This document shows positions 1-8,852 of a DNA stretch of 64,000 nt, one piece after another (the stretch's first letter is position 1; each line of letters opens with the position of its first letter). The notes beneath the pieces are model-generated. The model was not told where the DNA came from. It saw only the letters and a program-made list of their open reading frames with translations, and did no database searches. The position numbers were made by a program, and so were the translations under genes. The DNA is from Devosia limi DSM 17137 (GTDB taxonomy: Bacteria > Pseudomonadota > Alphaproteobacteria > Rhizobiales > Devosiaceae). Location of the stretch: NCBI RefSeq assembly GCF_900128975.1, contig NZ_FQVC01000016.1:19325-83324 (forward strand), written 5' to 3'.

Positions 1-610
1 CCACCGTGCCGACGATATTGTAGGCGACAAGGTGCGGAATATGGCTGGTAATTGCCAGCACCATGTCGTGGTGCGCCGCGTCCATCGTTTCGACCTGGCT
101 GCCCATGGCGCGCCAGAACCCGGCAAGGCGCTCCGTCTGGGCCGGATCGACCTCAGCGCCCGGCGTCAACACGCACCAGCGCCCGGCAAACAGCTCGGCA
201 AAGCCGGCTGACGGCCCCGAATGCTCGGTGCCGGCGATCGGATGCCCGGGGATCAAGTGCACGCCTTCGGGCACCAGCGGCGCCAGCACCTTGACCACAT
301 GGCCCTTGACCGAGCCGACATCGGACAGGATCGCCCCCTTCTCCAGCGCCGGTGCTATCGCACGCATCACACTTTCATAGGCGCCGACCGGCGTGCAGAG
401 AATAACGAGATCGGCGCCGCGCACGGCATCAGCGGCATCGAGCGTATAGATATCGCCCAGCCCCAGCTCGCGCGCTTCGTCCAGCGTCTCGGCCTTGCGG
501 GTCGAAATGGCGATGACATCGGCCAGCCCCTGTCGACGCGCCGCCAGCGCAATCGAGGAACCGATCAGCCCGATGCCGATCAAAGCCAGTTTCTTGAAGG
601 GAGCGCTCAT
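1..610 (-). CDS. tyrC: Prephenate/arogenate dehydrogenase, C-terminus missing
   Basis: Catalyses NAD(P)-dependent oxidation of prephenate or arogenate in tyrosine synthesis. The visible N-terminal 203 residues begin at an ATG (608-610) and carry the Rossmann dinucleotide motif IGIGLIGSSIALAARR near residue 10, then LILCTPVGAYESV and the active-site segment PGHPIAGTEHSGPSAGF, both characteristic of this family. The gene runs off the left edge, so its C-terminal helical domain and any ACT domain cannot be judged. It overlaps the end of hisC by four bases (ATGA), which indicates translational coupling; pairing of an aromatic aminotransferase with this dehydrogenase fits tyrosine/phenylalanine synthesis. 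Substrate (prephenate versus arogenate) is not decidable here. Confidence 0.93.
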   Translation of the reverse strand, partial: MSAPFKKLALIGIGLIGSSIALAARRQGLADVIAISTRKAETLDEARELGLGDIYTLDAADAVRGADLVILCTPVGAYESVMRAIAPALEKGAILSDVGSVKGHVVKVLAPLVPEGVHLIPGHPIAGTEHSGPSAGFAELFAGRWCVLTPGAEVDPAQTERLAGFWRAMGSQVETMDAAHHDMVLAITSHIPHLVAYNIVGTV

Positions 611-1698
611 CGGCCTACCGTGGTCTTGAGAATATCGACAACGCCGCGCATCGCGGCTTCCGAGCCGATGGAAATGCGCAGGCCATTGGGGATGCCATAG
701 GCCGCCCCCACCTGCCGCACGATCAGCCCTTTGGCCATCAGGGCATCGAATGCCGCGTTCGCCTCGGCTTCACTGGGGAACAGCACCAGCACGAAATTGG
801 CCTGGCTGGGCAGCACCTGCAGCCGGTTGGAGGCAAGCTCTGTCGTCAGCCAGTCGCGCCATTGCGCATTATGCTGGCGCAGCTTGTCGTTGAATGGGGT
901 ATCGCGCGTCGCCTCGGCGGCCGCCAATTGCCCCGCCAGATTGACATTGAACGGCCCGCGAATGCGGTTGATCACATCCACCAGGTGCTCGGGACCATAC
1001 ATCCAGCCGATCCGCGCCGCCGCCAGCCCCATCTTGGAGAAGGTGCGCACCATCACGACATTGTCGGCGCTGTCGACCAGGTCGATCCCCACCGAGTAAT
1101 CGGCCGCCGTCACATATTCGGCATAGGCACTGTCGATGACCAGCAGGATATCCCCACGCAATCCAGCATGCAGCCGCGCCACTTCGGCCGCGCTCAGATA
1201 GGTGCCGGTCGGATTGTTCGGATTGGCCAGGAAGACCATCTTGGTCCGCGGAGTGACCGCCGCCAGCAGCGCGTCGACATCGGAGCGGTATTCCGCCTCC
1301 GGCGCCATGATGATCCTGGCGCCGGCCGCCATGGTGACGATCGGATAGACCGAAAAGCCATACTGGCTCATCACCGCTTCGTCGCCCTCGCCCAGATAGC
1401 ATTGCGCCAGCAGATGCAGCAGGTCATCCGAGCCATTGCCGCAGACGATACGCTCGACATCGATGCCATGGACTTGAGCCAGCGCCACGCGCAGCACCTT
1501 GGACGTCCCCTCTGGATAGACCTCCAGATGATCGGCAACCGAGCGGAACGCCGCGATGGCACGCGGCGAAGCGCCGAGCGGGCTCTCATTGGAGGAGAGC
1601 TTGATCGGGGTCACCCCTGGCGCAGCGGCAGAACGGCCGGGCACATAGGGCGCAATATCGAGAATACCGGGCTGCGGCGTCGGACGTTTAGAGGTCAT
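607..1698 (-). CDS. hisC: Histidinol-phosphate/aromatic aminotransferase
   Basis: A fold-type I PLP aminotransferase of 363 residues, the usual length for HisC. Visible motifs are SSNESPLGASP near the N-terminus, ANPNNPTGTYLS, the Asp/Tyr pair in IDSAYAEYV, the PLP lysine in RTFSKMGLAAARIG and the C-terminal RISIGSE arginine that holds the substrate carboxylate. It would transaminate histidinol phosphate, but the downstream coupled prephenate dehydrogenase suggests use on aromatic substrates (phenylpyruvate, hydroxyphenylpyruvate, prephenate) as in other alphaproteobacteria where this paralogue sits with tyrC. Family assignment is firm; the physiological substrate is inference. Confidence 0.93.
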   Translation of the reverse strand: MTSKRPTPQPGILDIAPYVPGRSAAAPGVTPIKLSSNESPLGASPRAIAAFRSVADHLEVYPEGTSKVLRVALAQVHGIDVERIVCGNGSDDLLHLLAQCYLGEGDEAVMSQYGFSVYPIVTMAAGARIIMAPEAEYRSDVDALLAAVTPRTKMVFLANPNNPTGTYLSAAEVARLHAGLRGDILLVIDSAYAEYVTAADYSVGIDLVDSADNVVMVRTFSKMGLAAARIGWMYGPEHLVDVINRIRGPFNVNLAGQLAAAEATRDTPFNDKLRQHNAQWRDWLTTELASNRLQVLPSQANFVLVLFPSEAEANAAFDALMAKGLIVRQVGAAYGIPNGLRISIGSEAAMRGVVDILKTTVGR

Positions 1699-1780
1699 GA
1701 TGGATGGTTCAAAGGTCAGGAAAAGCCGCGCGGACCATAGTCAAAGTGCGCGCCGATGGCAAAGGAAAGCCGCACCTGTC

Positions 1781-2512
1781 CTAGCGCAGACGGGCTGTCG
1801 CCGGGCTGAGGCCGGGCACCCGCACAAAGCGCTCCTCGCGCTTGCGCCGCGGCACCGCCGGAAACGCTTCCTTACGGGCCCGCACGCAGATGACCCCGCT
1901 CATGGCCGGCCCGAACAGGCGTCCTGCCCCTTCGAAGAACCGGGTCGATTTCAGCACCAGCGAACTCTGGAACGGCGGCAGGAACAGGCCGTCGCGCCAG
2001 GCCTCCGGCACGAAGCTGTGGTCTCGCAGCAATTGCTCCAGCTGCCCCGCCGAATAGGGATTGCCGGTCCCGAACGGCGTCGTGTCGCGTTGTGCCCAGA
2101 TCCCGCGCCGCCGCGGCACCACGATCAGCAATTGCCCGTTGGGCGCGGTAATGCGCCAGAGCTCGCGCATCAGCTCCTCGGCATCGGCGATATGCTCGAG
2201 CGCATGCACGGCGATGGTCAGATCGATCGCCGCATCGGTCAGCGGCATTTCCAGCGGGTCGCAGAGGACCGTGCGCGATGGACCTTCGCGCGGCCAGGCC
2301 GATGCGCCCTGCCGGTTGGGCATGAAGGCCAGCACCCGTTCGGCCGGCTCCAGCGCAAACCGCAGATAGGGCGTGGCAAAGCCCAGCCCCAGCAATCGCT
2401 TGCCGCGCACATTGCCGGCCAACCCGATAACCTGCTCGCGCACCAGCGCACGCGAAATCCGACCCAAGGGGGATTTGTAATACTCGATCAGGCGGGCAAC
2501 GTCGCTGGTCAT
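1781..2512 (-). CDS. Class I SAM-dependent methyltransferase
   Basis: Encodes 243 residues. The Rossmann core is recognisable: a motif-I strand with a reduced glycine loop (KRLLGLGFATPYLRF, about residues 39-53), the post-I acidic segment, and the Methyltransf_11-type HALEHIADAEELMRELWRI around residue 105. The C-terminus is very basic (PRRKREERFVR). The gene is divergent from glyoxalase II with about 100 bases between the starts, an arrangement I believe is conserved in Hyphomicrobiales. No substrate can be assigned. The unusual motif I (GLGFATPY instead of GxGxG) could mean altered cofactor binding. Confidence 0.8.
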   Translation of the reverse strand: MTSDVARLIEYYKSPLGRISRALVREQVIGLAGNVRGKRLLGLGFATPYLRFALEPAERVLAFMPNRQGASAWPREGPSRTVLCDPLEMPLTDAAIDLTIAVHALEHIADAEELMRELWRITAPNGQLLIVVPRRRGIWAQRDTTPFGTGNPYSAGQLEQLLRDHSFVPEAWRDGLFLPPFQSSLVLKSTRFFEGAGRLFGPAMSGVICVRARKEAFPAVPRRKREERFVRVPGLSPATARLR

Positions 2513-2615
2513 GGCCGGACCTTGCCAAAGGGATGGGGCATTGTCGATTCCGAGGTTGTCATGTTGGCTCCCGACACCTAGCTTTCAAGCAGTTGCAATT
2601 GCAAGGAATGGACTA

Positions 2616-3383
2616 ATGGGTTTGATCGTCGACGTGTTCGAGGCGCGCAGTGACAATTATGGCTACCTCGCCCACGACACCGCTACCGGCCGGACTGCCG
2701 CCATCGATGCGCCCGAGGCCGGGCCGATCAAGAACGCCTTGCTCCATCGCGGCTGGCGCCTGACCGACATCTTCATCACCCACCATCATATCGACCACGT
2801 CGAAGCCATTCCCGAGCTCAAGGCCGAGTTCGGCGTCACCGTCTCCGGCCCACGTGCCGAAGCCGACAATATCCCCGGTCTCGACGTGCTGCTCGATCCC
2901 GGCACCACACTGGCGCTGGGCGAAACCACGTTCGAGATCTTCGCGACCCCGGGCCACACGCTGGGTCATATCGTGTTCTACAATCCCGCTGGCGGGCACC
3001 TGTTCAGCGCCGATGCGCTGTTCTCGCTCGGCGTCGGTCGCATGTTCGAAGGCACGCCCGGCCCGATGTGGGAAGGCCTCAAGGTGCTACGCGCCCTGCC
3101 CGATGCAACGCTGGTTTATCCCGGCCATGAATACACCGCCAGCAACGCCAAGTTCGCGCTGTCGATCGATCCCGACAATGCTGTGCTGCAGACCCGCGCC
3201 GCCGAGGTCCATGCCCTGCGTGCCGCCGGGCGCTTTACCGTGCCGGCCAATCTCGGCATCGAGAAGCAGGCAAACCCGTTCCTGCGCGCCGATGATCCGG
3301 TGATCGCCCGCTATTATGGCCTCGAAGGCGCTGACCCCGCCGAAGTCTTCGCCGCCATCCGCAAGGGCAAGGACACCTTCTAG
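2616..3383 (+). CDS. gloB: Hydroxyacylglutathione hydrolase (glyoxalase II)
   Basis: Hydrolyses S-lactoylglutathione to lactate and glutathione, the second step of methylglyoxal detoxification. The 255-residue protein has the metallo-beta-lactamase metal motif THHHIDH, then TPGHTLGHIVFY and the FSADALFSLGVGRMFEG segment, and ends with the glutathione-binding helical region. I chose the ATG at 2616 because AAGGA lies eight bases upstream and the protein then begins at the usual GLIVDVFEARSDNYGYL; an upstream in-frame extension has no family similarity. A methylglyoxal synthase gene (mgsA) lies elsewhere in the window, so production and removal of methylglyoxal are both encoded here. Confidence 0.95.
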   Translation: MGLIVDVFEARSDNYGYLAHDTATGRTAAIDAPEAGPIKNALLHRGWRLTDIFITHHHIDHVEAIPELKAEFGVTVSGPRAEADNIPGLDVLLDPGTTLALGETTFEIFATPGHTLGHIVFYNPAGGHLFSADALFSLGVGRMFEGTPGPMWEGLKVLRALPDATLVYPGHEYTASNAKFALSIDPDNAVLQTRAAEVHALRAAGRFTVPANLGIEKQANPFLRADDPVIARYYGLEGADPAEVFAAIRKGKDTF

Positions 3384-3480
3384 TCCACCCTTCAGAACCG
3401 ACCGCATGACGCCGTTTCCGGAAACTCCCGGGGACGGCGTCCTGTTTTGGAACGCTTCCGCGCGATTGGGCTGGACAGCG

Positions 3481-3496
3481 TTAACCTTTCGTTTAC
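3481..3496 (+). promoter_or_regulatory. CtrA-like site
   Basis: TTAA, seven bases, then TTTAC: one mismatch from the CtrA consensus TTAA-N7-TTAAC. It lies about 110 bases before the 88-residue ORF that starts at 3592. Assignment is by consensus only. Confidence 0.3.
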
Positions 3497-3517
3497 CTAT
3501 GGCACGGTGATTGCAGC

Positions 3518-3539
3518 TTAACGGGTAAGGGCCCGTTAA
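3518..3539. promoter_or_regulatory. 8-bp inverted repeat before small ORF
   Basis: TTAACGGG and CCCGTTAA form perfect arms around a six-base loop. The site sits 50 bases upstream of the start at 3592 and is not followed by a T-run, so it looks more like a protein-binding site or leader hairpin than a terminator. Confidence 0.35.
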
Positions 3540-3591
3540 TATGCTCCACTCCGAGACAGTGTGGCCCGCTTTTGAACAGGCAGGTTGCACG

Positions 3592-3858
3592 ATGGCCAAA
3601 AACAGCAGCGAGAACCGCCCCAATCCAAGACCCGGGCTTCCCATGGTGACCGAAACGCAGCGTCCGCGGCCCTCTTTGACCCGCACCACCAGCACCGCCA
3701 CCTTTGTCAGCCAACTGCTCGTCGAACGCAGCCGGCCTGCCCCGCTCTGGCCGCGGCACAACCTTGCCGTCGAAGGCGCCCTCGGCGCCTATTCCGCCGG
3801 CGCCCAGCGCGGCGTCCGCCGCATGCCCCAAGGTTATCGCAAGAGCGTGCTGGTTTAG
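3592..3858 (+). CDS. Small basic conserved hypothetical protein
   Basis: An 88-residue basic protein starting MAKNSSENRPNPRPGLP and ending RRMPQGYRKSVLV. The first half is low-complexity and Pro/Arg/Thr rich; the second half (ATFVSQLLVER through the GAYSAGAQRG segment) looks folded and helical. I believe similar short proteins with the C-terminal PxGYRxxxLV tail occur in other Hyphomicrobiales, but I cannot name a family. No signal peptide or membrane segment. An in-frame ATG at 3541 would add 17 residues; I prefer 3592 because the MAKN start follows a purine-rich GGCAGG. A CtrA-like site and a palindrome lie upstream. Confidence 0.5.
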   Translation: MAKNSSENRPNPRPGLPMVTETQRPRPSLTRTTSTATFVSQLLVERSRPAPLWPRHNLAVEGALGAYSAGAQRGVRRMPQGYRKSVLV

Positions 3859-3887
3859 CTGCTCTCAGGCCCCCAAACCCTCCCGCC

Positions 3888-3915
3888 GTCATTGCCCGGC
3901 CTGTCCGGGCAATCC
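3888..3915. repeat. Short intergenic palindrome (GTCAT...ATCC type)
   Basis: Sequence of the form GTCAT-TGCCCGG-CCTGT-CCGGGCA-ATCC, a 7-bp inverted repeat with flanking GTCAT/ATCC. Related copies are at 61587 and 63967. This is a common dispersed intergenic palindrome of GC-rich alphaproteobacteria. Confidence 0.5.
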
Positions 3916-3997
3916 AGCTTCGGCTCGCAGCCGCCGCGCACCGTGAGGACCGGAAGCGCAACAAGCCGGCATTTGCAGGCCAGCCTTCGATGAAGGC

Positions 3998-4450
3998 CTA
4001 GTCCATCGTCACGTCGCGACTGGCACTGGTAATCGAAACCGAGAAGCCCGCGACCACGTCGATCAGCGCCATCACCATCAGCAGGAAGAACACCGAGCTC
4101 GACGCCGCCCCGATCAGCAGGAATTCAATCAGGAAAGCGACGAACAGCACCATCGAGAGCATATGCTCCAGAATCGATGACGAGCCCGTGCGGGTTGATT
4201 TCAGCACTTCAAAGAACAGGCAGAACAGCGACACCACCAGCAGGAAGTCGCCAGCGGTAACAGCCCATGGCGTTCCCGACACCATCGGGATCACGAACAG
4301 GCCATTGCCCCAGCCGCTGGGCTGCCCGCCAAAGGCGGTGAACGTAACCAGATTGTAGATGGCGAATGGAAATACCAGCAGCGGCACCACGAAGCCGCGG
4401 CGGTCCCGCCGGCGATTGCCATGGGGAGGGATAAACACAGTCTCAGTCAT
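3998..4450 (-). CDS. Hypothetical four-helix inner-membrane protein
   Basis: Encodes 150 residues. After a basic cytoplasmic start (MTETVFIPPHGNRRRDRRG) there are about four hydrophobic segments: FVVPLLVFPFAIYNLV, WAVTAGDFLLVVSLFCLFFE, MLSMVLFVAFLIEFLLIG and SVFFLLMVMALIDVVAGFSV. I recognise no catalytic motif. It resembles the small conserved membrane proteins often annotated only as hypothetical in Rhizobiales. It is on the same strand as fumC, about 130 bases downstream of its stop, with no obvious terminator between, so cotranscription is possible. Confidence 0.7.
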   Translation of the reverse strand: MTETVFIPPHGNRRRDRRGFVVPLLVFPFAIYNLVTFTAFGGQPSGWGNGLFVIPMVSGTPWAVTAGDFLLVVSLFCLFFEVLKSTRTGSSSILEHMLSMVLFVAFLIEFLLIGAASSSVFFLLMVMALIDVVAGFSVSITSASRDVTMD

Positions 4451-4576
4451 GGCCAGCGGCTCCGTTGCGATGGCCGCACCATGCCAGAGCTGCAGTCAGG
4501 CGGAAAGGCCGAACAAAAGGCCCGACATGCCGCCAGAAGCGCCTCCCCTCGCAAGGGGAGGCTGGAGATGCAGCGC

Positions 4577-5971
4577 TTAGCGCTTGAGCGGGCCAACCAT
4601 CGATTCGGGCTTCACTTCGGCGTCGAATTCCTCGCCGCTCAGCAGGCCCAGTGCGATGGCTTCCTCGCGCAGCGTCGTGCCGTTCTTGTGCGCGGTCTTG
4701 GCGATCTTGGCAGCGTTGTCATAGCCGATCTTGCGATTGAGCGCCGTCACCAGCATCAGCGAATTGTTGAGGTGCTCATTGATGCGCTTGCGATCGGGTG
4801 CGATGCCGATGGCGCAATTGTCGTTGAACGAGCGCGCCGAGTCAGCCAGCAGCCGCACCGACTGCAGGAAATTATAGGCAATCACCGGTTTGAAGACGTT
4901 GAGCTCGAAATTGCCCTGGCTGGCGGCAAAGCCGATCGCCGCGTCATTGCCCATCACCTGCACCGCCACCATGGTCATGGCTTCCGACTGGGTCGGGTTG
5001 ACCTTGCCCGGCATGATCGAGGAGCCCGGCTCATTTTCCGGAATGGTCAGCTCGCCCAGGCCCGAACGCGGGCCCGACGCCAGCCAGCGCACGTCATTGG
5101 CGATCTTCATCAGCGCGGCGGCCAGCTGCTTCAGGGCCCCCGACGTACCGACAAAGGCGTCATGGCCGGCCATTACCGCATATTTGTTTGGTGCGGTCAC
5201 GAAGTCCTGGCCGGTCAGCGCCGCGATTTCGGCCGCGACGGTCACAGCGTAATCGGGATGGGCATTGAGCCCAGTGCCGACGGCGGTACCGCCCAGCGCC
5301 AGTTCCTTGAGCTGGGGCAGCGTCACCTTGATTGCCTTGACGGCCAGGTCGATCTGGGCGACCCAGCCGCTCATTTCCTGGCCCAGCGTCAGCGGCGTCG
5401 CGTCCTGCAGATGGGTGCGGCCGATCTTGACCACGTCCATGAACTCTTCCGATTTCGCCGCCAGCGTGGCGCGCAGCACTTCGATGCGCGGGAACAGATA
5501 GTTCTCCAGCGCTTCGACGGCGGCGATATGCATGGCCGTCGGATAGGTGTCGTTCGATGACTGGCTCATATTGACATGGTCATTGGGATGAACCGGCTTC
5601 TTGGAGCCCATGACACCGCCCGAAAGCTCGATGCCGCGGTTGGAGATCACCTCGTTGACGTTCATGTTCGACTGGGTGCCCGACCCGGTTTGCCACACCA
5701 CCAGCGGGAAATGCTCGTCGAGCTTGCCCGAGATCACTTCGTCGGCTGCGGCAACGATCAGGTCGCGCGTCGCCTCGTCGAGCAGGCCGAGCTTATGGTT
5801 GGCCAGCGCCGCAGCCTTCTTCAGGATGCCAAAGGCGGTGACGATTTCCGTTGGCATGCGCTCGCCGCCGATGTCGAAATTGGCAAGGCTGCGGGCCGTC
5901 TGCGCGCCATAATACTTGTTGGCGGGCACATTGATGGTGCCCATCGAATCCGATTCAACGCGCATGCTCAT
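4577..5971 (-). CDS. fumC: Class II fumarate hydratase
   Basis: Interconverts fumarate and malate in the TCA cycle; soluble homotetramer without an iron-sulfur cluster. The 464-residue length matches FumC. Signatures seen are [15 protein letters not shown], the SSND pair, [16 protein letters not shown] and the fumarase/aspartase signature [13 protein letters not shown], with the C-terminal [11 protein letters not shown]. The ATG at 5971 has GGAG seven bases upstream and gives the family-typical start; a longer reading upstream lacks support. The last residues (VGPLKR) are intact. Confidence 0.97.
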   Translation of the reverse strand: MSMRVESDSMGTINVPANKYYGAQTARSLANFDIGGERMPTEIVTAFGILKKAAALANHKLGLLDEATRDLIVAAADEVISGKLDEHFPLVVWQTGSGTQSNMNVNEVISNRGIELSGGVMGSKKPVHPNDHVNMSQSSNDTYPTAMHIAAVEALENYLFPRIEVLRATLAAKSEEFMDVVKIGRTHLQDATPLTLGQEMSGWVAQIDLAVKAIKVTLPQLKELALGGTAVGTGLNAHPDYAVTVAAEIAALTGQDFVTAPNKYAVMAGHDAFVGTSGALKQLAAALMKIANDVRWLASGPRSGLGELTIPENEPGSSIMPGKVNPTQSEAMTMVAVQVMGNDAAIGFAASQGNFELNVFKPVIAYNFLQSVRLLADSARSFNDNCAIGIAPDRKRINEHLNNSLMLVTALNRKIGYDNAAKIAKTAHKNGTTLREEAIALGLLSGEEFDAEVKPESMVGPLKR

Positions 5972-6075
5972 GGAAAATCTCCGGTCAGGTCTTTGGCCGC
6001 TTGCATACATCGTCAAGCAGCCGGCCAATATTGCAACAAAGTCTAGTCGCCCGGCCCGTCGTTCCGGGCAAGACA

Positions 6076-6107
6076 AAACGGCCGGTCCCACGCGGAACCG
6101 GCCGTTT
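6076..6107 (-). terminator. Rho-independent terminator after rpmF
   Basis: A perfect 11-bp stem (AAACGGCCGGT/ACCGGCCGTTT) with a 10-base loop, followed on the minus strand by TTTTG. It lies 37 bases past the rpmF stop. Confidence 0.85.
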
Positions 6108-6143
6108 CATAATTCTCAAAGCGAGCGCACGGGCGCTGGCTCG

Positions 6144-6326
6144 TTAGTTCTTCGCGGGAGCGAGAACCTGCCGGCCGCGATACATGCCGGACTTGAGGTC
6201 GACGTGATGCGGGCGACGCAGTTCGCCGCTATCCTTGTCTTCAACATAGGAGGATGCGGAAAGCGCATCGGCCGAACGGCGGAAGCCGCGCTTCATCGGC
6301 GATGTTTTGCGTTTTGGCACTGCCAT
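6144..6326 (-). CDS. rpmF: 50S ribosomal protein L32
   Basis: A 60-residue protein beginning [20 protein letters not shown], the standard bL32 N-terminus, and continuing with the [20 protein letters not shown] segment. It lacks the four zinc-binding cysteines, so it is the zinc-independent form usual in alphaproteobacteria. It lies downstream of mtgA with 100 bases between and is closed by a strong terminator. Confidence 0.97.
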   Translation of the reverse strand: MAVPKRKTSPMKRGFRRSADALSASSYVEDKDSGELRRPHHVDLKSGMYRGRQVLAPAKN

Positions 6327-6426
6327 GATCGGTACTCCGAATTCAATATCGTTGCGCCGCCAGAGCGGCCCAGAGACTGGCTCTGTTGGGGTTGGCGGTG
6401 TCTATAGATGAGAAAATGCCCGTTGA

Positions 6427-7140
6427 CTAGAGGGCAAGTTGACCGTTTTCCCCCACGCAGGCAGCGCGCTCGCCATATTGACGAGCCCGCGCGGCAATGA
6501 TCCCGGCAATGCGCTGCATACCCGCCGAAGGCCGGCCTGGCAAGCGCACCATCGGATTGGGCAGAGCCGTGGTCAACAGGCTCGCCGTACGCCAGTCCAG
6601 ATCCTGCGGTTCGATGCCAAAAGCGGCGCGCGCACCAGCTACCGCGCCGAACTGCCCGTCCGGTCCCCATTCGGCAATATTGAGGTAGATTTCCATGATC
6701 CGTTTCTTCGGCATCACCAGGTCGATATAGAGCGCCAGCGGAATCTCGAGGCCCTTGCGCACAAAACTCTGGTCGTTCCAAAGAAAGAGGTTCCGCGCCA
6801 CCTGCATGGTGATTGTCGAAGCGCCCCGTGCATCCTCCCCCGCCATCAGTTTTTCCACCTCGTCGCGCAGCGCACCGAGATCGACGCCCCAATGGCGGCA
6901 GAACTGCCCGTCCTCCGACAGGATCACCGCGGCTTTCAGACGATCGGAAATCTGGTCGATATCGCGCCACTCGCGCACCACCGGCCGCCCGGTCAGATAG
7001 CGCTCCAGCATCGGCACCGAAACCGGATCGACCACCAGATAGACCGGCGTCAGGATCAACGGAATGGCCACCAGCACGGCCAGCACCATGCCGCCCCAGC
7101 GCCAGATGCGCCCCCATCCCCTTGCTCGCCGTCTCGCCAT
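6427..7140 (-). CDS. mtgA: Monofunctional biosynthetic peptidoglycan transglycosylase
   Basis: Polymerises lipid II into glycan strands without a transpeptidase domain. With the ATG at 7140 the protein has 237 residues: basic N-terminus MARRRARGWGRIWRW, one membrane anchor (GGMVLAVLVAIPLILTPVYLVV), then the GT51 domain with the catalytic-glutamate segment SEDGQFCRHWG, RGASTITMQVARNLFLW and KKRIMEIYLNIAEWG. Further in-frame starts exist upstream (for example 7227), but the additional sequence is low-complexity and would bury the anchor, so I prefer 7140. The order mtgA-rpmF is common in related genomes. Confidence 0.93.
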   Translation of the reverse strand: MARRRARGWGRIWRWGGMVLAVLVAIPLILTPVYLVVDPVSVPMLERYLTGRPVVREWRDIDQISDRLKAAVILSEDGQFCRHWGVDLGALRDEVEKLMAGEDARGASTITMQVARNLFLWNDQSFVRKGLEIPLALYIDLVMPKKRIMEIYLNIAEWGPDGQFGAVAGARAAFGIEPQDLDWRTASLLTTALPNPMVRLPGRPSAGMQRIAGIIAARARQYGERAACVGENGQLAL

Positions 7141-7301
7141 CCAGCCCTGCCCCTGTGACACCAGCCCCGTGCATACCGGCGATGCCGTTCCGGTGAAAGG
7201 CAAAATCCCCGCGCGGCCTGTGGTCATCCGATCCGCCCGCCGGGGCGCCAGGGCCCCTACCACCTCTTGCCCCCCTGCAGCCAATTGGCTAGCAACAGCG
7301 C

Positions 7302-8204
7302 ATGTATGATTTTGCCGCCGACATTGCCGATTGTGCCCTGGCCGTCGAAACGGCCCTGGACCGCCACCTGACCGCCGCGCGGCTCTCGGGTCCCGGCCCG
7401 GCCGCCGACCGGCTCGTCGCCGCCATGCGCCATGGCAGCCTCAATGGCGGCAAGCGCCTGCGCCCGCTGCTGGTGCGCCAGACCGCCACCATCTTTGGCG
7501 TGCCGCCGGCCCAGTCGCTGCTGGCTGGTCTGGCCATCGAGGCGGTGCATTGCTACTCGCTGATCCATGATGACCTGCCGGCCATGGACGACGACGACCT
7601 GCGCCGCGGCCGCCCGACCGTCCACAAGGCCTATGACGAAGCCACCGCCATTCTGGCCGGCGACGCGCTGCTGACTCACGCTTTTGGGCTCCTGTCCCAC
7701 CCCGACTGCCACCCAGATTCCAGTGTACGCATCGCGCTGGTCAGTGAATTGGTGGCCGGCAGCGGCGCTGGCGGCATGGCTGGCGGCCAGATGCGCGACA
7801 TCGAGGGCGAGACCGCCCCGCTCGATGCCAGCGGCATCGCCACCATGCAGGCGATGAAGACCGGCGCCCTGATCCGCGCCAGCGTCCGCATCGGCGCCCT
7901 TTTGGGCAATGCCGATCCGCGCGCGCTCTCGGCGCTCACCGCCTATGCCGAGGCCGCCGGCCGCGCCTTCCAGCTGGCCGATGACATTCTCGACGTCACC
8001 GCCACACCCGAAGCCATGGGCAAGGCCACCGGCAAGGACGCCAGCCAGGGCAAGCAGACCCTCGTGGCCCGCGTCGGCGTCGATGCTGCCCGGGCTGAAC
8101 TCAAGCTCATCATCAATGAAGCGCTGTCGGCGCTGCGCACCTTCGGTCCCAAGGCCGATGGCCTGCGCGCCACCGCCCGCTATTTCGGCAGCCGGGAGAA
8201 CTGA
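7302..8204 (+). CDS. ispA: Polyprenyl (farnesyl/geranylgeranyl) diphosphate synthase
   Basis: Condenses isopentenyl diphosphate with an allylic diphosphate. The 300-residue protein carries the first aspartate-rich motif DDLPAMDDDDLRRGRPT and the second DDILD, with NGGKRLRP and the GQMRDIEG and MKTGALI motifs between. Two small residues before the first aspartate-rich motif (HCYSLIHDD) leave chain length open: the insertion in DDLPAMDDDD is the bacterial FPP-synthase type. Another isoprenoid gene, ispG, lies 2.3 kb away. The stop is followed two bases later by the MOSC-protein start, so the two are likely cotranscribed. Confidence 0.93.
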   Translation: MYDFAADIADCALAVETALDRHLTAARLSGPGPAADRLVAAMRHGSLNGGKRLRPLLVRQTATIFGVPPAQSLLAGLAIEAVHCYSLIHDDLPAMDDDDLRRGRPTVHKAYDEATAILAGDALLTHAFGLLSHPDCHPDSSVRIALVSELVAGSGAGGMAGGQMRDIEGETAPLDASGIATMQAMKTGALIRASVRIGALLGNADPRALSALTAYAEAAGRAFQLADDILDVTATPEAMGKATGKDASQGKQTLVARVGVDAARAELKLIINEALSALRTFGPKADGLRATARYFGSREN

Positions 8205-8206
8205 GC

Positions 8207-8842
8207 ATGGCCCGGCTGGAGAGCGTCAATCGCGGCAAGGCCGAGCCGATCCCGGCCAAATCCGCCCTGACCGGCATCTACAAGCGCCCCGTCAGCGGCC
8301 CCGTTGAAATCGATCGCGATGGCCTTGTCGATGACGCCATTATCGACCGCCGCCATCACGGCGGCATCGACCAGGCCATCTACATTTACTTTGCCGATGA
8401 CTACGCCTGGTGGAGCCGCGAACTCGACGCCGAGCTCGCCCCCGGCACCTTTGGCGAAAACCTCACCATCGACGGCATCACGGGCAGCGCCGTGTCGGTC
8501 GGCGATCGCTTCGCCATCGGTCCGGTGCTGCTGGAAGTCACCTCGCACCGCACCCCCTGCATGGTGTTTGCCGCGCGCATGGGCGATCCCGGCTTCGTCA
8601 AACGGTTCCACCGCGCCGGCCGCCCCGGCGCCTATTGCCGCGTCATAACCACGGGCGCCATCGAAGCCGGCATGCCAGTCGGTTACCAAAACTTTGCCGG
8701 AGCGCCCGTCACCGTCAGCGAATTGATGGCACTCGACGGGATCCGCGACATTCCCGCCGCCACGCTCGAGCGCGCCCTTGCCGCCCCCGTTCATTACAAG
8801 CTGCGCCACGATTACGAGCAGCGCCTCGCCCGCCTTTTCTAA
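8207..8842 (+). CDS. MOSC-domain protein, YiiM-like
   Basis: Encodes 211 residues: an N-terminal beta region with KSALTGIYKRPV and DGLVDDAIIDRRHHGG, then the MOSC core with FGENLTIDGITG and VTSHRTPCMVFAARM, whose cysteine is the conserved one, and a C-terminal helical tail. YiiM proteins are molybdenum-cofactor-binding enzymes reducing N-hydroxylated bases; this function is by family only. It begins two bases after the ispA stop and is followed ten bases later by the YbaK-type gene, suggesting one operon. Confidence 0.88.
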   Translation: MARLESVNRGKAEPIPAKSALTGIYKRPVSGPVEIDRDGLVDDAIIDRRHHGGIDQAIYIYFADDYAWWSRELDAELAPGTFGENLTIDGITGSAVSVGDRFAIGPVLLEVTSHRTPCMVFAARMGDPGFVKRFHRAGRPGAYCRVITTGAIEAGMPVGYQNFAGAPVTVSELMALDGIRDIPAATLERALAAPVHYKLRHDYEQRLARLF

Positions 8843-8852
8843 AGGACATTTC

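Noticed and set aside
2511..2615. An N-terminal extension of glyoxalase II from 2511
   Set aside because: The extension overlaps the divergent methyltransferase start and has no family similarity; the start at 2616 has a good ribosome site.
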